Shown one piece after another: positions 15,723 through 23,574 of a DNA stretch of 64,000 bases (positions are counted from its first letter, which is position 1; each line of letters opens with the position of its first letter). The position numbers were made by a program, and so were the translations under genes. This DNA is from Sphingomonas sp. Leaf208 (GTDB lineage Bacteria > Pseudomonadota > Alphaproteobacteria > Sphingomonadales > Sphingomonadaceae), in assembly GCF_001421415.1 (NCBI RefSeq), contig NZ_LMKH01000001.1:434001-498000 (forward strand), read 5' to 3'. The notes under the pieces are model-generated. The model was not told the DNA's origin and made no database searches. It saw only the letters and a program-made list of their open reading frames with translations.

Positions 15723-18071
15723 TCAGCGGAACTTGCCGCTGAGCGAAACGCCGATGATCCGCGGTTCGTTGAAGACCGCCGCCATGTAGTTCTCGATCAC
15801 GCCCTTGAGGTTCTTCTCGCCGGTGATGTTGCGGGCGAACACAGCCAGTTCGTACGCATCGTCCGGGGCCGCGTAACCGATCTTCAGGCCGCCCTCGAAG
15901 TTGCCGTTCGCGGTGAACTCCTTGGTCTTGTACAGCACGAACTGCGTGTAGCCCTGGATGTTGAAGTCACCCGCGATGAACGCGCGACCGCCATTGCCGA
16001 GCGGCTGGTCGTAGCGCGCAGTGAGGTCGACGTTATACTCCGGCGCGTTGGGCAGCGGCTCGCCGTCGATCTTGACCAGGTACGTCGTACCGAACGCGCC
16101 GACGATCGCGCGCGGCGTTCGCGAGGGCGTGCAGACCACGATGTTGTTGAGCGCGCAGATCTGCACTTCGGTCGTCTTGTCGCGGATCGCGCTGTGCAGC
16201 AGGCTCAGACCTGCACCCAACGTGAGGTTCGGGACCGGCCGCCAATTGGCTTCGGCTTCCATGCCGTATGCCTCGGCCTTGTTGCCGTTGAACAGGATGC
16301 CGTTGCCGTTCACATCGTTGCCGTTGAGCTGGATGTCGTTGACGCGGTAGCCGAACACCGTCGCATTGAGGCTCAGCGTGTTGTCGAGCAGGCGCGTCTT
16401 GATCCCCGTCTCCCATGACAGGATCGTCTCCGAGTTCGCGGTCGAGAAGTCGGAGTTGAACACCGCCGAACGACCCTGGATCGTCGGTCCGCGGAAGCCC
16501 TGGGCGACGCGCGAATACAGGCTAATGTCGGGGCTCGCCTGGTACAGGATGCTCGCATCCCAGCTCGGCTTGGTCGACTTCAGCGTGACGTCGCGGCGGA
16601 AGTTGGTCGGATACTGATTGACGCCAGCCGCATTCTGAACGGTCTTCAGCAGCTGCGTACGCTTCTTGTCCTCGGTGATGCGGCCGCCAAGCGTTACCGT
16701 CAACTTGTCCATCAGCTCGTAGCTGACCTGGCCGAAGCCCGCCCACGAGGTGTTGACGTCATGCAACCGCACCCAGTTGTTGGGATTGCGCGCCGCCGTG
16801 GTCAGGAAGAACGTCCGCTGGTAGAAATCGGTGATGTCGCGGTTGTCGAAGTACAAGCCGCCAAGCTGCCAGTTGAGGCGGCCACCAGGGGTGCCGGCAA
16901 CGCGCACTTCCTGCGACCATTGATCGAGATCGCGGATCTGGCCCTGCGACTGGCCGAAGCCGTTGGCGACGCCGCGGATCGGGAAGTTCGCACCCGCACC
17001 ACCATCGGTATCGCCGCGGCTGAACCCGGACGTGGTCTCGTATGCCGTGATCGAGGTCAGCGTGGCTGGACCAAAGTCGTAGGACGCACGCGCCGAGCCG
17101 CCATAGGTATTGTAGCTCTGCGGGTTGTCGTTCCCCTCGTCGAGCGACACGGTGTTGCGCGGCTCGGCGGAGACGTCGTTCGAACCCTTCTTGAGCGCGC
17201 CGCGGTGGAACAGCGTCGAGGTGCCGTCATACCAGCGCGCGTGGCCAGACAGGTCGAGGGTGAAGCGCTCGCCCGGTGTCAGCGCAAGCTGCACGCGGAC
17301 GTTGCGATCGTCGAAGCCACCCATGGCGTCCTTGCGCGGCGTCGCGGTGCTGTCCTGGCTTACACCGGCATAGGCGTTGTCGATGTAATCCGAGCGGTGC
17401 TGAAGCAGCGTCGACAGGCGGATCGAGAGGAGGTCCTTGATCAGCGGACCGCCGACGCCCGCGTCGAGGCTGACGCTGCCGTAGCTGCCGACCGAGGCCG
17501 ATGCACGGCTCTCGAAGTCGTTGGTCGGCTTGTTCGTGTCGAACTTGATGATGCCGGCGGTGGTGTTGCGCCCGAACAGCGAGCCCTGCGGACCGCGCAA
17601 GACTTCGACCTGGCGTACGTCGAACACCGGGTTCGACTTCAGGACGACATGCTCGAGGATCACGTCGTCCTGGATGATCGTGACCGGCTGCGACGCGCCG
17701 AGGTAGAAATCGATGTTGCCGAGGCCGCGGATGTAAAAGCGCGGGAAGATACGGCCGGTGGTCGATTCGACGTACAGGCCGGGGACGCGACCCGACAGCG
17801 CGAGCAGCGTGTCGTCGCCGCCTGCGGTATAGGCGCGCAGTGCGTCACCCGATGCGACGCCGACCGAGAGCGGGACCTTCTGGAGGTTTTCCGACCGGCG
17901 CTCGGCGGTGACGACGATGTCGTCCAAGCCTTCCTCGGGGGCAGCCTGCCCAGCCTGAGTCTGGGCCTGATCCTGGACCGGCGCGGCCTGTGCGAACGCA
18001 GCCGATCCACCCACAACCGAACCAAACGCGACGCCGAGCATCAACGCCGACTTAACGACCGAAATCTTCAC
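15723..18071 (-). CDS. TonB-dependent outer-membrane receptor
   Basis: A 782-residue receptor. A signal peptide (hydrophobic run ending AFAQA) is followed by a TonB-box-like DDIVVTAERR and a plug domain containing VPGLYVESTTGR...FYIRGLGN and QVEVLRGPQGSLFGRNTTAG. A 22-strand barrel with the expected C-terminal GVSLSGKFR follows. It imports an iron chelate or other scarce nutrient using TonB energy; the ligand is unknown. A GTG start at 18071 is preferred because GGGGAA precedes it and the signal peptide then begins immediately. The frame is open 41 codons further, without a signal. No regulator or transporter is adjacent. Confidence 0.92.
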   Translation of the reverse strand: MKISVVKSALMLGVAFGSVVGGSAAFAQAAPVQDQAQTQAGQAAPEEGLDDIVVTAERRSENLQKVPLSVGVASGDALRAYTAGGDDTLLALSGRVPGLYVESTTGRIFPRFYIRGLGNIDFYLGASQPVTIIQDDVILEHVVLKSNPVFDVRQVEVLRGPQGSLFGRNTTAGIIKFDTNKPTNDFESRASASVGSYGSVSLDAGVGGPLIKDLLSIRLSTLLQHRSDYIDNAYAGVSQDSTATPRKDAMGGFDDRNVRVQLALTPGERFTLDLSGHARWYDGTSTLFHRGALKKGSNDVSAEPRNTVSLDEGNDNPQSYNTYGGSARASYDFGPATLTSITAYETTSGFSRGDTDGGAGANFPIRGVANGFGQSQGQIRDLDQWSQEVRVAGTPGGRLNWQLGGLYFDNRDITDFYQRTFFLTTAARNPNNWVRLHDVNTSWAGFGQVSYELMDKLTVTLGGRITEDKKRTQLLKTVQNAAGVNQYPTNFRRDVTLKSTKPSWDASILYQASPDISLYSRVAQGFRGPTIQGRSAVFNSDFSTANSETILSWETGIKTRLLDNTLSLNATVFGYRVNDIQLNGNDVNGNGILFNGNKAEAYGMEAEANWRPVPNLTLGAGLSLLHSAIRDKTTEVQICALNNIVVCTPSRTPRAIVGAFGTTYLVKIDGEPLPNAPEYNVDLTARYDQPLGNGGRAFIAGDFNIQGYTQFVLYKTKEFTANGNFEGGLKIGYAAPDDAYELAVFARNITGEKNLKGVIENYMAAVFNEPRIIGVSLSGKFR

Positions 18072-18335
18072 GATGATATTCCCCAATAGTGCAGCGGCGT
18101 CCCTGACGACCGGCCGCACATCCCAATACGCAACGTCGCTACGCGCCATCGACCGCCCTCCCCGGACGGCCCGACGACGCCTCGCGACGCTCACTCCCCG
18201 GCTCGGTGGTTAGGCGGGGATTGTGTTGGTATGATGACAGTTGGTTACGGCGTTTTGGGGCGAGTGCAGGTTTGCGACACAGTGCGATAATTTTGCCGAT
18301 GGCAGCGAGCGGAAATGCCGTGCTAGCTTCGCCCT

Positions 18336-18566
18336 ATGGACTTCGTAACGCGATTTTGGCTGACCATTCGGCGTTCGGGTTGGTTCGAGCCCAGTGCGCT
18401 GGGCGACATCTTCCCGTTCCCGTTCGCCTGGCAGGCTTGGTCGATCATGGCGGCATTTATCGCCGCGATTGCAGCGAGCGTAGTACTGCACGGCGAAGCG
18501 GCGTGGCTGACGCGGATTATCCTGTGCGTCGGCTACATCGCGTTTGGGGTCGCGACGTACGAGTGA
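18336..18566 (+). CDS. Small membrane protein, unknown function
   Basis: 76 residues with two hydrophobic segments (about 31-50 and 57-73) joined by a short loop, and an amphipathic N-terminus rich in Trp and Phe. I do not recognise a family. Support comes from base composition consistent with coding, a hydrophobicity pattern typical of a two-helix membrane protein, and its place in an otherwise empty gap between two divergent larger genes. No strong ribosome binding site is visible. Confidence 0.55.
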   Translation: MDFVTRFWLTIRRSGWFEPSALGDIFPFPFAWQAWSIMAAFIAAIAASVVLHGEAAWLTRIILCVGYIAFGVATYE

Positions 18567-18693
18567 CGGCGACGGGCGGTGATGCGCCGTTCCAGCGCGG
18601 GTAGGCATTCGGGGTTTGGGTTGACGAGTGTTTCAACGTCGCTCCTCCACTCCGGACAGGTTCGGCGTCGATGCCCACGGGCTAGGGTAGCAT

Positions 18694-18746
18694 GTTTCCC
18701 CGCGAAGGCGGGGACCCAGACTGGGCTCCCGCCTTCGCGGGAGAAC
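18694..18746. repeat. Composite inverted intergenic element, family B copy 1
   Basis: The left arm reads GTTTCCCCGCGAAGGCGGGG then ACCCAG; the right arm is its inverted counterpart, CTGGGC then TCCCGCCTTCGCGGGAGAAC. Each arm is itself a hairpin (CCCCGC/GCGGGG around GAAG). Other copies are at 37529-37606 and 62894-62971. Confidence 0.85.
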
Positions 18747-18802
18747 AAGGAAGAGCGAACTGGCTTTCGAACTCAACCTAAGCCGCGCCACGGCAAAGCC
18801 GC

Positions 18803-18888
18803 GTCGTCGGACGACACGACCGAGGACAAGCTCGGCCGGTCGCCGTCCGGCTTGGCGCAAGCCTCACCTAAGCTGCTGCGCCGCTTAG
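18803..18888. repeat. Five consecutive short stem-loops downstream of lepA
   Basis: Perfect dyads follow each other: GTCGTC/GACGAC (18803-18815), CCGAG/CTCGG (18820-18835), GCCGG/CCGGC (18835-18851), GGCTTG/CAAGCC (18849-18863) and CTAAGC/GCTTAG (18868-18888). The run ends ten bases from the lepA stop. There is no T-run, so simple intrinsic termination is not indicated. The stretch is also open in the lepA frame for 41 codons past the TAG. Confidence 0.6.
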
Positions 18889-18898
18889 CCTCGGACGC

Positions 18899-20719
18899 CT
18901 ACGCGTCGTCGCCCATCCTCAGCGCTGCGATGAAGGCCTCCTGCGGGATGCTGACCGAGCCGTATTCGCGCATCTTCAGCTTGCCCTTCTTCTGCTTCTC
19001 CAGCAGCTTCTTCTTACGGCTGGCGTCGCCACCATAGCATTTGGCGGTCACGTCCTTGCGCATCGCGCTGATCGTCTCGCGCGCGATCACCTTGCCGCCG
19101 ATCGCCGCCTGGATCGGGATCTTGAACAGATGGCGCGGGATCAGTTCCTTCAGGCGCTCGACCATGCCGCGGCCGCGCACCTCGGCGGTGCCGCGGTGGA
19201 CGATCATGCTGAGCGCGTCGACCGGCTCCTCGTTGACCAGGATGCCCATCTTGACGAGATCGCCCTCGCGATAGCCGATCTGGTGGTAATCGAAGCTGGC
19301 ATAGCCCTTCGACATCGATTTCAGCCGATCGTAGAAGTCGAAAACCACTTCGTTCAGCGGCAGTTCGTAGGTCGCCTGCGCACGACCGCCGACATAAGTG
19401 AGGTTCTTCTGGATGCCGCGACGGTCCTGACAGAGCTTCAGGACGCTACCGAGATACTCGTCGGGAACGTAGATCGTCGCCTCGATCCACGGCTCGCTGA
19501 TCGTCGCGATCTTGTTCGGCTCGGGCATGTCGGCGGGGTTGTGCAGCTCGATATGCGTCGTGCCGGACGGATCGGGGTGGGTCAGCTCGATCTCATAGAC
19601 GACGGACGGCGCGGTGGTGATCAGGTCCAGATCATATTCGCGCGTCAGCCGCTCCTGGATGATCTCCAGATGCAGCAGCCCGAGGAAGCCGCAGCGGAAG
19701 CCGAAGCCCAGTGCGGCCGAAGTCTCCATCTCGAACGAGAAGCTCGCATCGTTGAGGCGCAGCTTCGAGATGCTCTCGCGCAGCTTCTCGAACTCGGCGG
19801 CATCGACCGGGAACATCCCGCAGAACACGACCGGCTGGACTTCCTTGAAACCCGCGAGCGCTTCGAGCGCAGGCCGCTTCGCATCGGTGATCGTGTCGCC
19901 GACGCGCGTTTGCGCAACCTCTTTGATCTGCGCGGTGATGAAGCCCATCTCGCCGGTGCCGAGTTCGGTCAGCTGTTCGATCTTCGGACGGAAACAGCCG
20001 ACCCGGTCGACCAGGTGCATCGTCCCGGTCTGCATGAACTTGATCTGCTGGCCCTTTTTCAGGACGCCGTCGATCACGCGTACCAGGATGACGACGCCGA
20101 GATACGGATCGTACCAGCTGTCGACCAGCATCGCCTTCAGCGGCGCCTCCGGGTCGCCGCTGGGCGGCGGGATCTTGGTGACGATCGCCTCGAGGATCTC
20201 GACGATGCCGATCCCGGACTTCGCCGACGCGAGTACCGCCTCGGATGCATCGATGCCGATCACGTCCTCGATTTCCTTGCGGACCTTCTCGGGTTCCGCG
20301 GCGGGCAGATCGATCTTGTTGATCACCGGCACGATCTCGTGGTCGTGCTCAATCGACTGGTAGACGTTGGCGAGCGTCTGCGCCTCGACACCCTGCGCGG
20401 CATCGACCACCAGCAGCGCGCCTTCGCACGCGGCCAGGCTGCGGCTCACCTCATAGGCGAAGTCGACATGCCCCGGCGTGTCCATCAGGTTGAGGACGTA
20501 ATCGAGACCGTCCTTGGCGTGATAGGCAAGGCGCACGGTCTGCGCCTTGATCGTGATCCCGCGCTCCTTCTCGATGTCCATGTTGTCGAGCACCTGCTCG
20601 GACATTTCGCGCGCGGTGAGGCCGCCAGTTTCCTGGATCAGCCGGTCGGCGAGCGTCGACTTACCATGGTCGATATGGGCGATGATGGAAAAATTGCGGA
20701 TGCGGTCGAGCGGAGTCAT
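18899..20719 (-). CDS. lepA: Elongation factor 4 (LepA)
   Basis: A 606-residue translational GTPase. G1 is [10 protein letters not shown]3 is DTPGHVDF and G4 is NKID. Domain II follows, with the LepA-specific C-terminal domain from about residue 490 ending [21 protein letters not shown]. It acts on ribosomes during initiation and elongation and can back-translocate tRNAs. AGGAGC precedes the ATG. It is monocistronic here, with a five-stem-loop element directly after the stop codon. Confidence 0.97.
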   Translation of the reverse strand: MTPLDRIRNFSIIAHIDHGKSTLADRLIQETGGLTAREMSEQVLDNMDIEKERGITIKAQTVRLAYHAKDGLDYVLNLMDTPGHVDFAYEVSRSLAACEGALLVVDAAQGVEAQTLANVYQSIEHDHEIVPVINKIDLPAAEPEKVRKEIEDVIGIDASEAVLASAKSGIGIVEILEAIVTKIPPPSGDPEAPLKAMLVDSWYDPYLGVVILVRVIDGVLKKGQQIKFMQTGTMHLVDRVGCFRPKIEQLTELGTGEMGFITAQIKEVAQTRVGDTITDAKRPALEALAGFKEVQPVVFCGMFPVDAAEFEKLRESISKLRLNDASFSFEMETSAALGFGFRCGFLGLLHLEIIQERLTREYDLDLITTAPSVVYEIELTHPDPSGTTHIELHNPADMPEPNKIATISEPWIEATIYVPDEYLGSVLKLCQDRRGIQKNLTYVGGRAQATYELPLNEVVFDFYDRLKSMSKGYASFDYHQIGYREGDLVKMGILVNEEPVDALSMIVHRGTAEVRGRGMVERLKELIPRHLFKIPIQAAIGGKVIARETISAMRKDVTAKCYGGDASRKKKLLEKQKKGKLKMREYGSVSIPQEAFIAALRMGDDA

Positions 20720-20827
20720 GGCGCGCTCCTAGCAGCGACACCGCGTGCGCGATAGATCGCGGACACACTCCATAATTGTCTTGAACGTTCGGGATGTCGC
20801 GGCTAGGGCGCTCACCGGCAATGTTGT

Positions 20828-20904
20828 CGGGGCGTGGCGCAGTCTGGTAGCGCACTGGTCTCGGGGTCCAGGGGTCGTAGGTTCGAATCCTATCGCCCCG
20901 ACCA
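20828..20904 (+). tRNA. tRNA-Pro (anticodon CGG)
   Basis: 77 bases fold as a cloverleaf. The acceptor stem pairs CGGGGCG with CGCCCCG, the D stem is GCGC/GCGC, and the anticodon loop CTCGGGG places CGG at positions 34-36. The T arm is GTAGG-TTCGAAT-CCTAT, and an encoded CCA ends the gene. The innermost anticodon-stem pair is a T-T mismatch. Confidence 0.93.
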
Positions 20905-21016
20905 TTGCCGATTTTACGGGGTGAGTTTGCCCCCTCCCCGAACCCAAACTCTCCGTGATGATGTAAGCGCGCACCGCCCGGCGGGCCGCCCTGCTGCCGA
21001 GTCAAAACTCAGCGCT

Positions 21017-21496
21017 CTAGAACGCGTTGGCGATCCGCTTCTGCATCGACCGAACCGGGCTCGCGATCACCTCCGGCATATCCTGCGCCTCATCCATCAG
21101 GGCCACGCGTCGATGCAGGTCGGTGCTGGACCCGATCATCTCGCGCGCACGCGTCGGCAGCATCGCGAGCAGCGCCGCATCGGTAATCGGCGCATCGCCC
21201 AGCCGCCGCGAGGGATCGAGCGCGTCGCGGGGGCGCAACTCCCCGGCCTGGACCGCGCGCTGCGTCAGCAGCCACGCGATGACGTGCATCAGCCGCGTCG
21301 TTACCTTGAGCGATTCGCAACTGAAGCTGACCCGGATCAGCGGATCGAGCGCCTCGCGTTCGACCCGCCCGGCTTCGTCGAAATAGGTCCGCGCCTCGTC
21401 GGCCAGCAGCATCGCTTCGCTATACAGAGCGTCGATCAGGCGGCGCTGCATCCGCGATTCATAGCCGGCGTGGGTCATCGATTGGACAAATGGCAC
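21017..21496 (-). CDS. rcdA: DUF1465 protein, RcdA-type regulator of CtrA degradation
   Basis: A 159-residue, mainly helical cytosolic protein of the DUF1465 family, which includes Caulobacter RcdA. RcdA is an adaptor that helps deliver the cell-cycle regulator CtrA to ClpXP. Visible family features are the segment LIDALYSEAMLLADEARTYFDE and the central SCESLKVTTRLMHVIAWLLTQRA. The first possible start is GTG at 21496; ATG at 21478 is an alternative, and neither has a good ribosome binding site. A CtrA-like box lies 26 bases upstream. Family membership is fairly secure; that the protein works as in Caulobacter is inferred. Confidence 0.8.
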   Translation of the reverse strand: MPFVQSMTHAGYESRMQRRLIDALYSEAMLLADEARTYFDEAGRVEREALDPLIRVSFSCESLKVTTRLMHVIAWLLTQRAVQAGELRPRDALDPSRRLGDAPITDAALLAMLPTRAREMIGSSTDLHRRVALMDEAQDMPEVIASPVRSMQKRIANAF

Positions 21497-21521
21497 ACCG
21501 GCCAGACGTCATCCAGAGAGG

Positions 21522-21537
21522 TTAACGACGCGCTAAC
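21522..21537 (-). promoter_or_regulatory. CtrA-like box upstream of rcdA
   Basis: On the minus strand it reads GTTAG-CGCGTCG-TTAA, matching the CtrA consensus TTAA-N7-TTAA(C) in spacing with one base changed. On the plus strand the right half extends to CTAACCAT, close to the known half-site TTAACCAT. It ends 26 bases before the GTG of rcdA, where a -35 region would be expected. Confidence 0.5.
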
Positions 21538-21593
21538 CATTACCTGTCCCAAAATGCGCCAGTACGTGCGCGTTCCAGTTTAGGACGTTGCAA

Positions 21594-21791
21594 TCACGCG
21601 ATAATATCCGGGATCAGCAGGTCTTCCAGCAAGGCAATTTCGTCGCGAAGCCGCAATTTGCGCTTCTTGAGCCGCGCCATCTGCAACTGGTCGGGCGTCG
21701 ACGCTAGCGCGAGGGCAGCGATCGCGTCGTCGAGATCGCGATGCTCGATCCGCAATGAATCAAGTCGAACTCTTGTCTGCGCGTCGTCCAC
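21594..21791 (-). CDS. DUF465 (YdcH-like) small helical protein
   Basis: 65 residues, predicted as a short coiled helical hairpin. LRIEHRDLDDAIAAL, then LKKRKLRLRDEIALLE, is the family pattern. DUF465 proteins are small cytosolic proteins of unknown role, common in alphaproteobacteria. The GTG at 21791 is chosen because GGGGGG lies seven bases upstream; a TTG further upstream would add 14 residues without family similarity. A second DUF465 gene is transcribed divergently 250 bases away. Confidence 0.8.
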   Translation of the reverse strand: MDDAQTRVRLDSLRIEHRDLDDAIAALALASTPDQLQMARLKKRKLRLRDEIALLEDLLIPDIIA

Positions 21792-21940
21792 TCGCCCCCC
21801 GATGGCTGCCGTCGTGTTCGGTGCCCTTAGCAAACGCAGCGCAGTGCGCGAGTGCGAAACCGTCCCTGCAAGGCGGACCGGGGTCGAAAACGTACTTCAC
21901 GACGAAGCGCGACCTCTCCGCGCATAATCGGTCCGTCGCG

Positions 21941-21966
21941 CCAAATCGTTCGCCCAATCGATTTGG
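21941..21966. promoter_or_regulatory. Inverted repeat between divergent DUF465 genes
   Basis: CCAAATCG and CGATTTGG are perfect eight-base arms around a ten-base spacer. They sit about 78 bases upstream of the rightward DUF465 gene. The site could be an operator; no regulator is identified. Confidence 0.35.
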
Positions 21967-22043
21967 TCCGTTTCCGATGAAGACATTTCGATGACGGAGT
22001 GGTTTACTCCGTTCCCCAACCCGAATGCAGGAGGCAACCCACC

Positions 22044-22199
22044 GTGCAGACGACTCATCAGACAGCCCTGGAAACCAAGCATGCCGTGCTGGAGCAGCGG
22101 ATCGCCGACGAAACGCACCGTCCGCTACCCGACGCGAACCTGTTGGCGAGCCTGAAGAAGCAGAAGCTGCGACTGAAGGAAGAGATCGTCAGCGTATAA
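22044..22199 (+). CDS. DUF465 (YdcH-like) small helical protein, second copy
   Basis: 51 residues, a helical hairpin with LETKHAVLEQRIADE and the family-typical LASLKKQKLRLKEEI. The GTG start at 22044 has an AGGAGG site ten bases upstream, the best ribosome binding site in this area. In-frame ATG at 21999 is less likely because it lacks such a site and adds an unrelated leader. It differs enough from the divergent neighbour to be an old paralogue. No function is known for the family. Confidence 0.85.
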   Translation: MQTTHQTALETKHAVLEQRIADETHRPLPDANLLASLKKQKLRLKEEIVSV

Positions 22200-22249
22200 C
22201 GGTCGCCGAAACTGCTCCCCGGGTCGATCCGGGGAGCCACTTGCCGGAG

Positions 22250-22639
22250 TTACAGTGGCTTCGGATTGCGCAAGGCGTACGCGCTGTCCGACGCCTTGAC
22301 AGTATAGGACGGCGACGAGGGTTTGGTCCCACCGGGAGATTTGCGCACGAGCAGCGGATCGATCGGCGAGTCGAGCGATATGCCCATCCGCCCCTCGGTA
22401 CACCACGCAACCGTGCCGGCGACCTCGCCGATTCCGCGCAACGTCACCGTGACCGGCGTCCCGACATCGACGACCTTGGCAAGCTCGGCCATCAAACCCG
22501 TCTCGGATAGATTACGAACCCTAGCCTCGCGCGCGATCGTCTCGTCGCCGATCCGCACCTGCGCGACCAGCAGCAAGCTGTCCCGCTCGCGCTGTCGCCG
22601 GTTCTCGTTGCCGCCGGGCGACCCGGTGTCGATGCTCAT
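22250..22639 (-). CDS. PilZ domain protein
   Basis: A 129-residue single-domain PilZ protein. The c-di-GMP motifs appear as RRQRER near residues 14-19 (RxxxR type) and NLSETG (the D/NxSxxG motif) about 30 residues later. The C-terminal 30 residues are Ser/Pro-rich and disordered. It probably senses c-di-GMP, with target unknown. The ATG at 22639 is preferred; a TTG overlapping the dksA stop would add 21 residues. It lies directly downstream of dksA on the same strand and may be cotranscribed. Confidence 0.85.
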   Translation of the reverse strand: MSIDTGSPGGNENRRQRERDSLLLVAQVRIGDETIAREARVRNLSETGLMAELAKVVDVGTPVTVTLRGIGEVAGTVAWCTEGRMGISLDSPIDPLLVRKSPGGTKPSSPSYTVKASDSAYALRNPKPL

Positions 22640-22698
22640 GCCGCGACCGATTTTACCATGATCGAACACAGCTTTCTCTTCCCCGTCGGTGGGCGCAA

Positions 22699-23169
22699 TC
22701 AATCCTCGCGCGACACCTTCTCGTTACGCTCGTGCCGTTCCTGCGCCTCGACCGTCATCGTCGCGATCGGTCGTGCCTCAAGTCGCGCCAAGCTGATAGG
22801 CTCGCCGGTGACTTCGCAATAGCCATATTCGCCTTCGTCGATCCGCCGGATCGCGGCTTCGATCTTGGAGACGAGTTTGCGTTGACGGTCGCGCGTGCGC
22901 AGTTCGATCGACCAGTCGGTCTCGCTCGACGCACGATCGGTGAGATCCGCCTCACGCAGCGAATCGACCTGCAACTGCGAAAGCGTTTCCTGCGACTCCC
23001 GCAGGATCGATTCCTTCCATTCCTGAAGCTTGCGGCGGAAATACGCCTGCTGCTTCAAGCTCATGAACGGCTCGTCCGCGTCTGGACGATAACCATCCTC
23101 GCCGCTGTCGTTGGCGGCCTCTCGACTGGAATTCCCGGTATCGTCCACACGATTCATTACGGTCGCCAT
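22699..23169 (-). CDS. dksA: DksA/TraR-family transcription factor, single-cysteine form
   Basis: A 156-residue homologue of DksA, which binds RNA polymerase through the secondary channel and works with ppGpp in the stringent response. The coiled-coil region SLKQQAYFRRKLQEWKESIL and the finger region YGYCEVTGEPISLARLEARPIATMTVEAQERHE are recognisable. Only the first of the four zinc cysteines remains, so it should fold without zinc, as in other alphaproteobacterial DksA proteins. The first ~35 residues are acidic and disordered. The ATG at 23169 follows GGGAGAG. Confidence 0.9.
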   Translation of the reverse strand: MATVMNRVDDTGNSSREAANDSGEDGYRPDADEPFMSLKQQAYFRRKLQEWKESILRESQETLSQLQVDSLREADLTDRASSETDWSIELRTRDRQRKLVSKIEAAIRRIDEGEYGYCEVTGEPISLARLEARPIATMTVEAQERHERNEKVSRED

Positions 23170-23574
23170 ACCACTCTCCCTCTGGCCCCGTCGCATCAGC
23201 CTCGCTGATTTCCAAGGACCGCCCCCAAATGGTGAAAGCGCCTATAGTCTCACGGGCATGCGACCACAAGCGACAGCGCTTGCGCATTCTGCCCCGAAAC
23301 CGACATTATTGCGGCGCCCGGATAACGCATGTCGCGTCAGCGTTTTTCGGCACGGGACGGATTCGTGGGATGCCTGGGCTATACTTTGTCCCAGCCCGGC
23401 ACGTTAACGATGACGCACTGGTTTCCGCATAAGTAAATCCTCGTTTAACCATCCGGAATGTGGTTAAGCCACTTGCGCTTAACGCTTTGTTTTGCAGTTA
23501 GTCGGATAGCAGTTCCGAATACTGCGTACGGGGATCCGGCAACACGAGGGTGCCGGCAACGAAAGAGTGACGAT
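23170..23574. promoter_or_regulatory. Divergent intergenic region dksA / Gly-Ser-rich gene
   Basis: 405 bases without a convincing gene. It must carry the promoters of both flanking genes. A TTAACCAT-containing dyad is annotated at 23445-23467, and further TTAA motifs occur at 23404-23407 and 23480-23483. Local base composition is more AT-rich toward the right end, consistent with a regulatory region. Confidence 0.5.
23445..23467. promoter_or_regulatory. Perfect dyad TTAACCA/TGGTTAA with CtrA half-site
   Basis: Seven-base arms TTAACCA and TGGTTAA flank nine bases. The left arm plus the next base is TTAACCAT, the published CtrA half-site. It lies about 110 bases upstream of the Gly/Ser-rich gene. 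Whether CtrA or another dyad-binding factor uses it is unknown. Confidence 0.35.

Larger units (their letters stand above)
18567..18898. other. Intergenic region with repeat and multi-stem element
   Basis: 332 bases between the small membrane protein gene and the lepA stop. It holds the family B element (18694-18746) and a run of five dyads (18803-18888). The remaining ~120 bases show nothing recognisable. Short open frames here are translations of the repeats. Confidence 0.7.

Noticed and set aside
18533..18748. 71-residue minus-strand frame with VPAFAG-type sequence
   Set aside because: The sequence is a translation of the family B repeat plus flanking intergenic DNA; similar frames arise at every copy of the repeat.
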